A DNA stretch of 64,000 nt, taken from contig NZ_PCPA01000007.1 in assembly GCF_002979515.1 (NCBI RefSeq), forward strand, positions 1 through 64,000, read 5' to 3'. Below the pieces are notes generated by a model. It did not search any database. It had not been told where the DNA came from and saw only the letters and a list, made by a program, of their open reading frames with translations. Positions 8,476-15,553 of the stretch are shown here, one piece after another. Within the stretch, counting starts at the first letter, position 1. Every line of letters starts with the position of its first letter. The stretch comes from Microbacterium sp. MYb54 (GTDB lineage: Bacteria > Actinomycetota > Actinomycetes > Actinomycetales > Microbacteriaceae). Both the position numbers and the translations under genes were made by a program.

Positions 8476-9621
8476 TCACGTCAGCGGCAGCGCCACCCGC
8501 ACCACCCATTCATCGCCCTCGATCGTCTGAGTGAACTCACCCCCGAGCAGACCGACCCTTTCTGCGAGGCGTGTCGTTCCGAATCCTCCAGAGGGCAGAC
8601 GGTTGCGCAGGCCCGTGACGCTGCGGCGATTTCGGACCTGCAGCGAGATGGTCTGCGCATCTGCTTCGACGCGAATGTGCACCGGCCCCTTCCGTCCGTG
8701 TTTCAAGACGTTCGTGGTGCTCTCACGCAGAACGCGTGCCAGAGCAGAATCCACCATGCGAGGCACGGGTTGCGAGAGATTTGAACTCACCGCCGGTGAA
8801 TATCCCGCAGTGCGCAACGTCGCCACCATGTCGGTCAGCGTCGTCTCGAAGTCTTCGATCCGCCCTGTCGGCACCTCGCCGTGGCCGGGTTCGATGAGCC
8901 GTCGAACGTCCCGAAGCGCGCGCCGCGCCGCGTCGCCGATCTCACGATGGATCTCGGCCCGCAGCACCGGATCGCCCTGACGCTCGACGACCCTGGCCTG
9001 CATCGCGATCGCTGTCAGGTCGTGCGCGATGACGTCGTGCAGTTCATCGGCGATCAGCAGACGCTCGTCACGACGGAGTTCCGCCATGACGGATTCCTGT
9101 TCTCGGGCAGCCGCGGCCAACCGCTGTTCACGGCCACGCGCAGAACGCATCAACATCCCTGCGGCGCCAGAGACCACCGCGATCAGAAGCCCGATCTCGA
9201 TGAAGACCGGCTCAGACGGTCGCAGCATGACGATCTTCGCCGCGCTCAACAGCAGCAGTCCGGCGAAGAAGATGATCACACGCGTGGATCCGGTTCTGAC
9301 TGCCACTCCTGTGGCCACGGCCAGTGCCGTGTATGCGGATCCATCCCACCCGGTGAGGAATGCGAGGACCATCGCCGCAGCAAACATGGCCACGGCGATC
9401 GGCGGCGAGACCAAGAACACGGCGAAGAGCCCCGTGACCATCAGGTCGAGCAGGACCGCGGGAGTGAACGAGTTGCCGAGAGCCGCCGTGAGCAGGATGG
9501 AGCCCATCGCGCCGCCGACGACCACGAGGAGGACCACGCGCTCGGCCATGTTCACCGGAGCGGGCCCTTCAAATGCGTGCGACGCGCTCGATGTCTGAAG
9601 GATGGTCCGCACGTTGCTCAC
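8476..9621 (-). CDS. NarL/DesK-type sensor histidine kinase, probable bacteriocin regulator
   Basis: A 381-aa membrane sensor kinase. Residues about 25-165 form four to six hydrophobic segments with no large extracytoplasmic domain, then a HisKA_3 dimerisation region with ELHDVIAHDLTAIA (phospho-acceptor His about 195), and an HATPase_c domain with the N-box in ESTTNVLKHGR and a GFGTTRLAERVGLLGG segment. It starts at a GTG (9621) with only a weak ribosome site. It is transcribed divergently from the bacteriocin genes, and the only NarL-type response regulator nearby is the last gene of that operon (12337-12996). Kinase and regulator are thus split around the peptides and immunity-type genes; the pairing is inferred from position and family. 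A membrane-embedded sensor of this type often senses envelope stress or peptides. Confidence 0.88.
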   Translation of the reverse strand: MSNVRTILQTSSASHAFEGPAPVNMAERVVLLVVVGGAMGSILLTAALGNSFTPAVLLDLMVTGLFAVFLVSPPIAVAMFAAAMVLAFLTGWDGSAYTALAVATGVAVRTGSTRVIIFFAGLLLLSAAKIVMLRPSEPVFIEIGLLIAVVSGAAGMLMRSARGREQRLAAAAREQESVMAELRRDERLLIADELHDVIAHDLTAIAMQARVVERQGDPVLRAEIHREIGDAARRALRDVRRLIEPGHGEVPTGRIEDFETTLTDMVATLRTAGYSPAVSSNLSQPVPRMVDSALARVLRESTTNVLKHGRKGPVHIRVEADAQTISLQVRNRRSVTGLRNRLPSGGFGTTRLAERVGLLGGEFTQTIEGDEWVVRVALPLT

Positions 9622-9923
9622 AGTCCATTATCGGGACATCATCCACCGGACACCGATATTCCGGTCGTCGGCCTCCCGTCCACTCGGAGCGTAGTCGCAT
9701 GTCCACACCCGCCGGTACTTTCGTACCTCTTCACGACGATTCGACCTCGTGATGCATTGCGATGACATACATTTGTACCGCGAACTTCGACTTTGATCCC
9801 CTTTAAGGCACACCGCGCAATCGCGCTCCTTTCTTCGTGTTAGCTTTTCGACGGTCAGGCGGCAGAAGAGCCTGGCAACAAAACTGCTCGAATGTCTCAC
9901 AGAAAGGAAGGGGGGGGGAATCT
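9622..9923. promoter_or_regulatory. Divergent regulatory region of the bacteriocin locus
   Basis: This 302-bp stretch has no gene and is clearly lower in GC than its surroundings. It holds an inverted repeat GGTAC-TTTC-GTACC at 9714-9727 and a further GTACC half-site at 9775-9779, candidate sites for the LuxR-type response regulator. TAGCTT at 9841-9846 could be a -10 element for the peptide operon; no convincing -35 is present, as expected for an activator-dependent promoter. A weak CAGGC/GCCTG stem lies at 9856-9874 in the presumed leader. All assignments are by eye. Confidence 0.45.
9904..9918 (+). promoter_or_regulatory. Ribosome binding site with a nine-G tract before bacteriocin 1
   Basis: AAGGAAG runs straight into a homopolymer of nine G (9910-9918), ending five bases before the ATG at 9924. 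The Shine-Dalgarno element and a slippage-prone tract are therefore the same sequence, so changes in G number would alter spacing and translation of the peptide. Confidence 0.55.
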
Positions 9924-10076
9924 ATGTGGTCATTTCTAGCCAAAATCGGCGGCGCGGGAGTGCGGGTCGTCAACTGGGCGCGAAACAATTGGGGCACGGT
10001 TCAGAAATGGATCGATGCCGGGAAGTCCATCGACTGGATCATCCGCACCATCAGCGGCATCATCGGCGGCGGGTGA
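9924..10076 (+). CDS. Leaderless class II bacteriocin, aureocin A53/lacticin Q-like (peptide 1)
   Basis: A 50-aa peptide with no signal or double-glycine leader. It has five Trp (2, 18, 23, 29, 38), net charge about +4, and alternating hydrophobic and basic residues expected to fold into amphipathic helices. The core WIDAGKSIDWIIRTISGIIG strongly resembles the lacticin Q/aureocin A53 pattern W-(L/I)-(N/D)-A/V-G-x-(A/S/T)-(I/L)-(D/E)-W recalled from the family. Such peptides are made without a leader and permeabilise membranes of Gram-positive competitors. The start is fixed by the strong AAGGAAG/G-tract ribosome site. It is the first gene of a run that continues with a second peptide, two bPH2 membrane proteins and a response regulator. 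Family membership is from sequence pattern; activity is inferred. Confidence 0.85.
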   Translation: MWSFLAKIGGAGVRVVNWARNNWGTVQKWIDAGKSIDWIIRTISGIIGGG

Positions 10077-10085
10077 CACGCAAAC

Positions 10086-10112
10086 GTCGCGAAAGCAAAT
10101 CTTTGTCGCGAC
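10086..10112 (+). other. Stem-loop between the two bacteriocin genes
   Basis: GTCGCGAAAG (10086-10095) pairs with CTTT (10101-10104) and CGCGAC (10107-10112), interrupted by a two-base GT bulge, loop CAAAT. It sits 10 nt after the first peptide stop and could stabilise the upstream message or set relative amounts of the two peptides. Confidence 0.5.
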
Positions 10113-10189
10113 TGTCCATCAACGCTTGCTCGGCATCGGCCAACGTGGACTCGGGTGTCGAAATAGAAAACGTAACGGAGAAACATTAA

Positions 10190-10336
10190 ATGGGTACAGT
10201 AATCAAGCTGGTCACAAAGTACGGTGCACAGGCCGTCGCTTGGGTGTGGAACAACTCGAAGCGCGTGGGCGAGATGCTGGCAAGAATGTCGCCTGAAGAA
10301 GTGGCGAGGGTTATCGCCCAAATGTTCGGCGGCTAA
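10190..10336 (+). CDS. Leaderless class II bacteriocin, second peptide of the locus
   Basis: A 48-aa cationic peptide (about +3), too short for standard ORF calling. It begins directly with the hydrophobic-basic pattern IKLVTKYGAQAVAWVWNN, which resembles the N-terminal half of lacticin Q/aureocin A53 (x-K-Y-G-x-x-A-V-x-W-x-W), and has no leader. The C-terminal half (EMLARMSPEEVARVIAQMF) is more acidic and differs from peptide 1. GGAG lies nine bases before the ATG. It is 113 bp downstream of peptide 1 and 75 bp upstream of the PH-domain genes. The two may act alone or as a synergistic multi-peptide bacteriocin like aureocin A70 or enterocin L50; which is unknown. Family call from pattern, activity inferred. 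Confidence 0.78.
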   Translation: MGTVIKLVTKYGAQAVAWVWNNSKRVGEMLARMSPEEVARVIAQMFGG

Positions 10337-10346
10337 ATCGATTCCG

Positions 10347-10380
10347 GGTGATGGCCTCGGGGTAGACTGAGGCCATCACC
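10347..10380 (+). terminator. Strong hairpin after the bacteriocin genes (terminator or attenuator)
   Basis: A perfect 12-bp inverted repeat, GGTGATGGCCTC at 10347-10358 and its complement at 10369-10380, with a ten-base loop. It starts 11 nt after the second peptide and lies 31 nt before the first PH-domain gene. There is no T-run, so partial termination giving high peptide and lower immunity-gene expression is the likeliest role. Confidence 0.7.
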
Positions 10381-10411
10381 ACCTACTCGACTCACAAAAG
10401 AAAGAAATCTG

Positions 10412-10864
10412 ATGCAATTGGCGCCCAAGGCCGTAGCCGTCGATATCTTGCGCGGGGCGATAGTGTGGGCGATACTCCTCATCGCTGCCGTCAGTCTGGT
10501 TCTCGGAATCCCGGCACTGCAGATCCCCGTCATATTCGCCGCTCTCGTACTCGCCGTGATCGTCCTGATCATCGAGCTCGCATGGCTGACGCCGGCCGCT
10601 GTGCGGAGCTTTCGCTATTCCGTCTCACCTGACGGAGTCCATACGTCGGCGGGCGTCATCTTCAGGCGAGAGAACTTCGTCCCCATGCAGCAGATCCTCA
10701 TCGTCGAGCGGCGCCAGGGACCGATCCTGCGGTCCTTCGGGCTGGTGAAGGTGCGGTTCCGGGTTCCCGGATCGTTTATCGACATCGACGGCGTCACGGA
10801 CGACGCCTTCGCCGTACTGCAACGAGAAGTCCGCTCGGCGCATGCTCCCGACGATCATGGTTGA
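10412..10864 (+). CDS. Bacterial PH-domain (bPH2, YdbS-like) membrane protein, putative bacteriocin immunity
   Basis: A 150-aa protein with two adjacent transmembrane helices (residues about 14-32 and 38-60) followed by one bPH2/DUF304 domain (YSVSPDGVHTSAGVIFRRENFVP, then VERRQGPILRSFGLVKVRFR). This is the YdbS architecture. In leaderless bacteriocin clusters such as aureocin A53 and enterocin DD14, pairs of such PH-domain proteins are linked to self-immunity and export. It lies directly downstream of the two peptides and is followed closely by the larger YdbT-like partner, the usual two-gene arrangement. A weak AAAGAAAG precedes the ATG. Role in immunity is inferred from family and context. 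It could alternatively be a general stress PH pair unrelated to the peptides. Confidence 0.82.
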   Translation: MQLAPKAVAVDILRGAIVWAILLIAAVSLVLGIPALQIPVIFAALVLAVIVLIIELAWLTPAAVRSFRYSVSPDGVHTSAGVIFRRENFVPMQQILIVERRQGPILRSFGLVKVRFRVPGSFIDIDGVTDDAFAVLQREVRSAHAPDDHG

Positions 10865-10880
10865 GAGGAACAGCCGTGTC

Positions 10881-12335
10881 ATGGTCGCGATCGTCTGCGT
10901 TCGCGCCCTCCTCGGCGGCACCCTCGGTCTCGGGGTCGCCCTTCTCATCAGCGCGCTGGTCGGCAAGACCGTACCGCTCGCCGTCTACCTGATCCTGATC
11001 GTCGGGTTCGTCGTGCGCCTCGTGCTCGCCGTGGCCGAGTGGCGAACCACGACGTATCAGGTCCTCGACTCCGAGCTCGTCTACCGGTCGGGGTACGTCA
11101 ACTCGAGTTCGTTGCAGGTTCCGTGGTCGAGCGTCCGGGGTGTGTACGTCGAAACGCCCTGGCTTCTGCGGCTGTTCGGGCGTTCGGAGCTCAGGGTCGC
11201 GCACGGCGCCGGGGAGACGAGCGACGTTCATTTCAAAGCGCTCTCTCCCGCAGCCATCGCTGAACTGCGCACCCGCATCGAGAGCAACCACTCCGCGGGT
11301 GCTCGCGAAGTGCGGTTCACAGACGACACCGAAGATTTCGCACGCGCCGATATCTGGCTGTACGCCTTCACGCATTCGCGGTGGTACGTCATCTTCCCCC
11401 TCGCCATCGCCGCAATCGGATTGCTCTCGCAGTTCCTGGAACGCGACATCATTCAGACTTCGCTCCATCTGTGGCAGTGGCTGACCCAGCTGCCGGTCGA
11501 GATGCTGATCGTCGTGCTGGCAGGCATGTGTGCACTGGCGGCGGCGGCGGGTGTCGTGTCCCGCCTGGTGGAGATGTCGAACTTCCGGATCCGTCAGACG
11601 GAGGAACTCATCGAGACCCGACAGGGACTGCTCTCGACGAGAACGCGAACGATCAACGCCGCGGACATCACCCTTCTCGATCTGCACCAGCCACTCCTCT
11701 TCCGTCTGGCTCGTCGCAGTATCGTTCGCGTGTCGGGCGGATCAGGTGAGGGAGACCCATCCAATTTCGTGTCACCTCATGCGACGGCGCAGGAAGCAAC
11801 GTCGGCGATTCGGAGAGTCTTCCGGAACCACGACGAAGGCACCCTTCTCGCTCGGTCGAGGATCTTCGGGCTGCTCACCCTCGGGGGCCTCTGGATCGGC
11901 GTGATCCTACTCATCCAGACATTGATCGGCACGGCCTGGTCGATTGCGGCAGGGGCGACTCTGATTGCCCTCGTCGCATTCTGGATCGTGCGCGCACCGA
12001 CGAGGCTCTTCCTCTCGCACGACGGCGTCGTGGAGATTCGTCGAGGAGTTCTGTTCCGCCGGAGACTTCTCTTCCGGGCGTCGTCGATCCTGTACTACGA
12101 ATCCGTCGTCAGCCCTGTGGGTCGATGGCTCCCTGCGAACAGGGCGAAGATCACTATCGCCGACAGAGGTACTCGTGACATCTCCGTGAGGGCCATCCCT
12201 CTGGCAGAGCTGCATGTGACGGTTCAGGCGCTCGCCCGGTTGGATGAGGTGGGGACGTATCGGTACAGCCGGATTCCCGAGATGATGGAGGACGCGACAG
12301 ACGACGTGCGCGATGATGTCGGCGCGATGGGATGA
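10881..12335 (+). CDS. Multi-PH-domain (YdbT-like) membrane protein, putative bacteriocin immunity
   Basis: A 484-aa protein of the YdbT type: paired transmembrane helices (about residues 5-50, 175-230 and 355-385) alternating with three bPH2 repeats, recognisable by LVYRSGYVNSSSLQVPW, LIETRQGLLSTRTRTINAADI and VVEIRRGVLFRRRLLFRASSI. It forms a pair with the preceding YdbS-like gene and together they probably protect the producer from, or help release, the leaderless peptides. In-frame ATGs at 10842 and 10857 would extend the protein and overlap the upstream gene; 10881 is preferred because AGAGGAA lies ten bases before it and the first membrane helix starts immediately. No ABC transporter gene is present, unlike many firmicute clusters of this kind. 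Confidence 0.82.
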   Translation: MVAIVCVRALLGGTLGLGVALLISALVGKTVPLAVYLILIVGFVVRLVLAVAEWRTTTYQVLDSELVYRSGYVNSSSLQVPWSSVRGVYVETPWLLRLFGRSELRVAHGAGETSDVHFKALSPAAIAELRTRIESNHSAGAREVRFTDDTEDFARADIWLYAFTHSRWYVIFPLAIAAIGLLSQFLERDIIQTSLHLWQWLTQLPVEMLIVVLAGMCALAAAAGVVSRLVEMSNFRIRQTEELIETRQGLLSTRTRTINAADITLLDLHQPLLFRLARRSIVRVSGGSGEGDPSNFVSPHATAQEATSAIRRVFRNHDEGTLLARSRIFGLLTLGGLWIGVILLIQTLIGTAWSIAAGATLIALVAFWIVRAPTRLFLSHDGVVEIRRGVLFRRRLLFRASSILYYESVVSPVGRWLPANRAKITIADRGTRDISVRAIPLAELHVTVQALARLDEVGTYRYSRIPEMMEDATDDVRDDVGAMG

Positions 12336-12336
12336 C

Positions 12337-12996
12337 ATGCGACCGATACGTGTAGTGATCGTCGACGACGATGCGCTGGTACGTCGCGCATTGAGGGTCT
12401 TCCTCGAGGATGCGGATGACATCGAGGTCGTCGCTGAGGCCCCGGACGGCATAGCCGGCGTCGCCCTCGTCGAGCAGCAGCGGCCCGACATCGTCCTCCT
12501 CGACATGCAGATGCCCCGTATGGGTGGCGTCCAAGCAGCGCACGAGATCGTTCGCACCGTCCCGAACGCCCGGATTCTGGCGATCACCACCTTCGGCTCC
12601 ATCGACATGATCCTGCCGATGCTTCGTGCTGGTGCGTCCGGCTATCTTCTGAAGGATGCCGAGCCCGAGGCGATCATCGACGCCGTCCGCCTTGTTCACG
12701 CGGGGGCCGCAGCGCTGTCCGCAGCGATCACCGCTCGCCTGATCGAAGCCGCTCAGACCGGTGGCGTCGAGACGACCGACGAGTTCCCCGACGGACACCT
12801 GCTGTCGGAACGGGAACACGAGACCCTCCTGCAACTGGCGCTCGGACGTTCGAACGCCGAGATCGCTCGGTCGATTCATGCGTCGGAGAGCACGGTGAAG
12901 ACGCATGTGAGCAGCATCATGGCCAAATGGCGAGTGAACAACCGTGTGCAGATCATCATTCGCGCGGCCCGTGGAGGGCTCGTCCGATTCGACTGA
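12337..12996 (+). CDS. NarL/FixJ-type response regulator, probable bacteriocin regulator
   Basis: A 219-aa two-domain response regulator. The receiver domain carries the acidic pocket VDDD (10-12) and the phospho-acceptor Asp56 in VLLDMQMPRMGG, the conserved Thr in ITTFG and Lys in YLLKDA. The C-terminal LuxR-type helix-turn-helix is LSEREHETLLQLALGRSNAEIAR to ESTVKTHVSSIM. It starts one base after the stop of the YdbT-like gene, so it is probably co-transcribed with the bacteriocin immunity genes. The only matching kinase is the divergent gene at 8476-9621. Being in its own target operon would give positive feedback; this is inference. A longer in-frame start at 12313 would overlap the upstream gene. 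Confidence 0.92.
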   Translation: MRPIRVVIVDDDALVRRALRVFLEDADDIEVVAEAPDGIAGVALVEQQRPDIVLLDMQMPRMGGVQAAHEIVRTVPNARILAITTFGSIDMILPMLRAGASGYLLKDAEPEAIIDAVRLVHAGAAALSAAITARLIEAAQTGGVETTDEFPDGHLLSEREHETLLQLALGRSNAEIARSIHASESTVKTHVSSIMAKWRVNNRVQIIIRAARGGLVRFD

Positions 12997-13050
12997 GGAC
13001 CACCGACCGCGCTCTCAGACCGCCCAGTTCGACGTCGACGGAAGCTGTCC

Positions 13051-13500
13051 TCACCCACCCCACACCGCCCGGGCGCCGGCCTCGCCGATGAGCACGACCA
13101 TGGCCGTGCTCCCCACGCCGCTCACCACAGCCAGTGCGGCCAGAATCATGCGCGCCGTCTTGCGAGGCCCCTCGCCGAAGCGGTACCAGCACCACTGCAC
13201 CGCGGCGACGACGAAAATCGCCAGCGCCCATGGCCACAGGAGCCCGCCGAGAGCCGCGTGATGGACGACGGCCGGCACCGGTCCGACCTGCTGGGCCAGT
13301 GCTTGACCGGCGAGCATGGTGATGGGCACGAGCACCAGCACGACCAGCGCGGCGATCGGCGTGACGATGCCGAGCCTCTTGCGCGCTGCGGGGAGGAGGG
13401 CGCCGAGGATAAGTGCCAGCGCGGTGAGCGGCACGAGGATGACCACCGCGTGCACGATGAGCGGATGCAGCGGGAGGCCGGCGATCTCGAAGAGGTCCAT
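13051..13500 (-). CDS. DUF2231-family integral membrane protein
   Basis: A 149-aa protein with four transmembrane helices. The N-terminus GLPLHPLIVHAVVILVPLTAL matches the DUF2231 pattern (conserved His in HPLIVH) and a second conserved His pair lies in VVHHAALGG. The family is unassigned but often sits near redox or haem-related membrane genes. It is divergent from the ECF sigma gene (92 bp between starts), so it may belong to that regulon. Start at 13500 places the HPLIVH helix near the N-terminus; in-frame ATGs at 13524 and 13548 are possible but would lengthen the protein without recognisable sequence. Confidence 0.8.
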   Translation of the reverse strand: MDLFEIAGLPLHPLIVHAVVILVPLTALALILGALLPAARKRLGIVTPIAALVVLVLVPITMLAGQALAQQVGPVPAVVHHAALGGLLWPWALAIFVVAAVQWCWYRFGEGPRKTARMILAALAVVSGVGSTAMVVLIGEAGARAVWGG

Positions 13501-13591
13501 ACTCAGGACACGGGATCGGATCATCCGAGGTTCAGATGAACTTCTCACCCTCCTGTCTCGTGTCTCCTGAGAAGACCGGAGGAGGTGGCGG

Positions 13592-14098
13592 ATGCCGAAG
13601 GATGATGCGGCACGACTGGGCGCACTCTACGACGCGCATGCCGCGCCGATCTGGCGCTACGTCGTGCACCTCACCGGAGATCGGGCGGGAGCCGACGACG
13701 TGGTCCAGGAGACCCTGCTGCGCGCCTGGCGGACCCCGCGCATCCTCGCCGACGATCCGGAGTCGACCCGTTCCTGGATGTACACCGTCGCTCGCCACCT
13801 GGTGGTGGACGAGGTGCGCAGTGCCCACCATCGCCGGGAGATCACGACAGACGAGCCTCCCGAGTCCGCCGTGCGAGACGCCACCGACGCGATCTTCGAT
13901 GCGATCCTCATCGAGGAGGCACTCTCCGCCCTCTCCGAGGCACATCGCGAGGTCGTGGTCCGCGCGTACTACCGAGGCCTCACCGTGTCGGAGATCTCCG
14001 ACGAGCTGACGATCCCCGAGGGAACCGTGAAGTCGAGGCTGCACTATGGCCTGCGCGCCCTCCGACTCGGGCTGCAGGAGAAGGGAGTGACGCGATGA
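13592..14098 (+). CDS. ECF RNA polymerase sigma factor
   Basis: A 168-aa sigma factor with region 2 (LYDAHAAPIWRYVVHLTGDRAGADDVVQETLLRAWRTP) and region 4 (ALSEAHREVVVRAYYRGLTVSEISDELTIPEGTVKSRLHYGLRALR). There are no extra domains. GGAGGAGG precedes the ATG. The stop overlaps the next ATG (ATGA), which is an anti-sigma gene, so the pair is translationally coupled. Sequence style is close to actinobacterial SigK/SigL-type factors, which respond to redox or envelope signals. Its regulon probably includes its own operon and possibly the divergent DUF2231 gene; no promoter was proven. Confidence 0.93.
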   Translation: MPKDDAARLGALYDAHAAPIWRYVVHLTGDRAGADDVVQETLLRAWRTPRILADDPESTRSWMYTVARHLVVDEVRSAHHRREITTDEPPESAVRDATDAIFDAILIEEALSALSEAHREVVVRAYYRGLTVSEISDELTIPEGTVKSRLHYGLRALRLGLQEKGVTR

Positions 14099-14787
14099 AC
14101 GCCGACCACGCGCGCTATGCCGACTGGGACGCCGCCTACGTGCTCGGAGCTCTCAGCGCCGCCGACCGCGCCGAGTACGAAGCGCATCTCGCGCAGTGCG
14201 CCGAGTGCCGTACCGCCATCGCGGAGATCGCACCGATGCCCGGCCTGCTCTCCCGCGTCACCCCAGAGCGGGCGGAATCGCTGCTGCGGGCACCGGAAGC
14301 CGAGACTCCGACCCCCGAGCACCGCGCACGAGTGCTCTCCCTCGCCGCCGAGCGCGCCCGCCGCCGTCGTCGCACGTGGGTCGCCGGCATCGCCGCGGCC
14401 GCGGCGATCGTCGTGGCCGCCGTAGCGGTGCCCGCGATCTCTGCCCAACTGCGTCCACCGTCGACCACGATCGCACTCGAGCAGCTTCGAGACGCGCCAT
14501 TGACTGCCTCCGTCAGTCTCACCGATGTCGCCTGGGGCACCCGACTCGACATGATCTGCGACTACGGCAGCGAAGGCGACGCTCCCGCTGACGGGTGGGC
14601 GTACGCACTGGTGGTGGTGAGCGACGACGGCACCGAGAGCGTGCTGTCGACCTGGCGGGCACACCCCGGCACCACCGCGCGCCTGAGCGCCGGCACCGAG
14701 CTCCCGGCATCCGATATCGCCGCCGTCGAGATCCGTGCCGTCGACTCCGGAACAGTGCTGATGCGGTCCTCGCTCGACGGATCGTGA
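14095..14787 (+). CDS. Zinc-finger-type anti-sigma factor (RskA-like)
   Basis: A 230-aa single-pass membrane protein that should sequester the upstream ECF sigma factor. The cytosolic N-terminus has the HxxxCxxC signature in HLAQCAEC, the anti-sigma domain fold, then an Arg-rich stretch and one transmembrane helix (about residues 97-118), leaving an extracytoplasmic anti-sigma-K-like C-terminal domain (PASDIAAVEIRAVDSG near the end). The ATG overlaps the sigma stop codon. A cell-surface signal would be transmitted through this protein, normally by regulated proteolysis; the signal is unknown. The following lipoprotein may be part of the sensing module or a target. Confidence 0.9.
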   Translation: MNADHARYADWDAAYVLGALSAADRAEYEAHLAQCAECRTAIAEIAPMPGLLSRVTPERAESLLRAPEAETPTPEHRARVLSLAAERARRRRRTWVAGIAAAAAIVVAAVAVPAISAQLRPPSTTIALEQLRDAPLTASVSLTDVAWGTRLDMICDYGSEGDAPADGWAYALVVVSDDGTESVLSTWRAHPGTTARLSAGTELPASDIAAVEIRAVDSGTVLMRSSLDGS

Positions 14788-14852
14788 ACCTTTCCCGTCT
14801 TCTTCTCGTGTCTTCCATGACCGCACCCGCGGTCCTGCACAGGAGGTTCACC

Positions 14853-15377
14853 ATGCTCTCGAGAGTCTCGAAGACCGCGGCCGTCGCCGCACTGCTCATC
14901 ACGTTCGCCGTCGCCGGATGCACGTCGACCGGCGGAGGTTCCGGTGGCACCACGGACGACACGGGCGGCGCCTACGGCCAGTCCTCGGAGTCGAGCGCTC
15001 CCACCTCGGGATCGGAGTCCGCCTCCGGCACGCTGATGACCGCGGATTCGGATCTCGGCGAGATCGTCGTCGATGCCGACGGGAAGACGCTCTACATGTT
15101 CGACAACGACACCCAGAGTTCGGGCAGGAGCTCGTGCACCGGCGAGTGCCTCACGAACTGGCCTCCGCTGACCGTTGAGAGCGACGCCCCCGCCGTGAAG
15201 GGAGTGACCGGCGAGCTCGGCACCATCACGACCGCCGACGGCTCCACGCAGGTGACTCTCAACGGCTGGCCGCTGTATTACTTCGCGGGAGACGCCGCCG
15301 CGGGAGACGTCAACGGCCAGGGCGTCGGCGGCATCTGGTGGGTGCTCTCCCCCGCCGGGGAACGCATGGGCGAGTGA
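14853..15377 (+). CDS. Lipoprotein with secreted PF03640-type repeats
   Basis: A 174-aa protein starting at an ATG preceded by AGGAGG. It has a lipoprotein signal with lipobox AVAGC, a Gly/Ser/Thr-rich linker (about residues 25-60), then two repeats of the COG4315/PF03640 type, recognised by LYMFDNDTQSSGRSSC...CLTNWPPL and LNGWPLYYFAGD..GQGVGGIWWVLSP. The two Cys may form a disulphide. The biochemical role of this family is unknown; it is common downstream of ECF sigma/anti-sigma pairs in Actinobacteria. Located 65 bp after the anti-sigma gene on the same strand, probably the same operon. Confidence 0.85.
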   Translation: MLSRVSKTAAVAALLITFAVAGCTSTGGGSGGTTDDTGGAYGQSSESSAPTSGSESASGTLMTADSDLGEIVVDADGKTLYMFDNDTQSSGRSSCTGECLTNWPPLTVESDAPAVKGVTGELGTITTADGSTQVTLNGWPLYYFAGDAAAGDVNGQGVGGIWWVLSPAGERMGE

Positions 15378-15553
15378 GCAGCCGTCTCGTCCTCACCTTC
15401 GGCGCATGCCGGCTTGGATTCGTCGGTCGAGGTCATCGAGTTCCGCGATCAGCTCCGACGCGACCGTGCGTATTCCCACTTATAGTCAATAAACAGGACT
15501 AAAGTGCGCGGTGTTCCCGCATTCGACACCACGCCAAGGCTCGGCCCGCGGAC
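15378..15553. other. Intergenic region between convergent lipoprotein and MFS genes
   Basis: This 176-bp stretch shows no coding potential and no clear terminator hairpin. It includes a small A/T-rich patch near 15475-15505. Confidence 0.5.

Noticed and set aside
9628-9900. Minus-strand 90-codon open frame in the bacteriocin promoter region
   Set aside because: Cys/Arg-rich, no ribosome site, overlaps likely promoter elements.
10077-10189. A third bacteriocin peptide between the two peptides
   Set aside because: No start with ribosome site and no helix-like coding pattern; the stretch holds a stem-loop instead.
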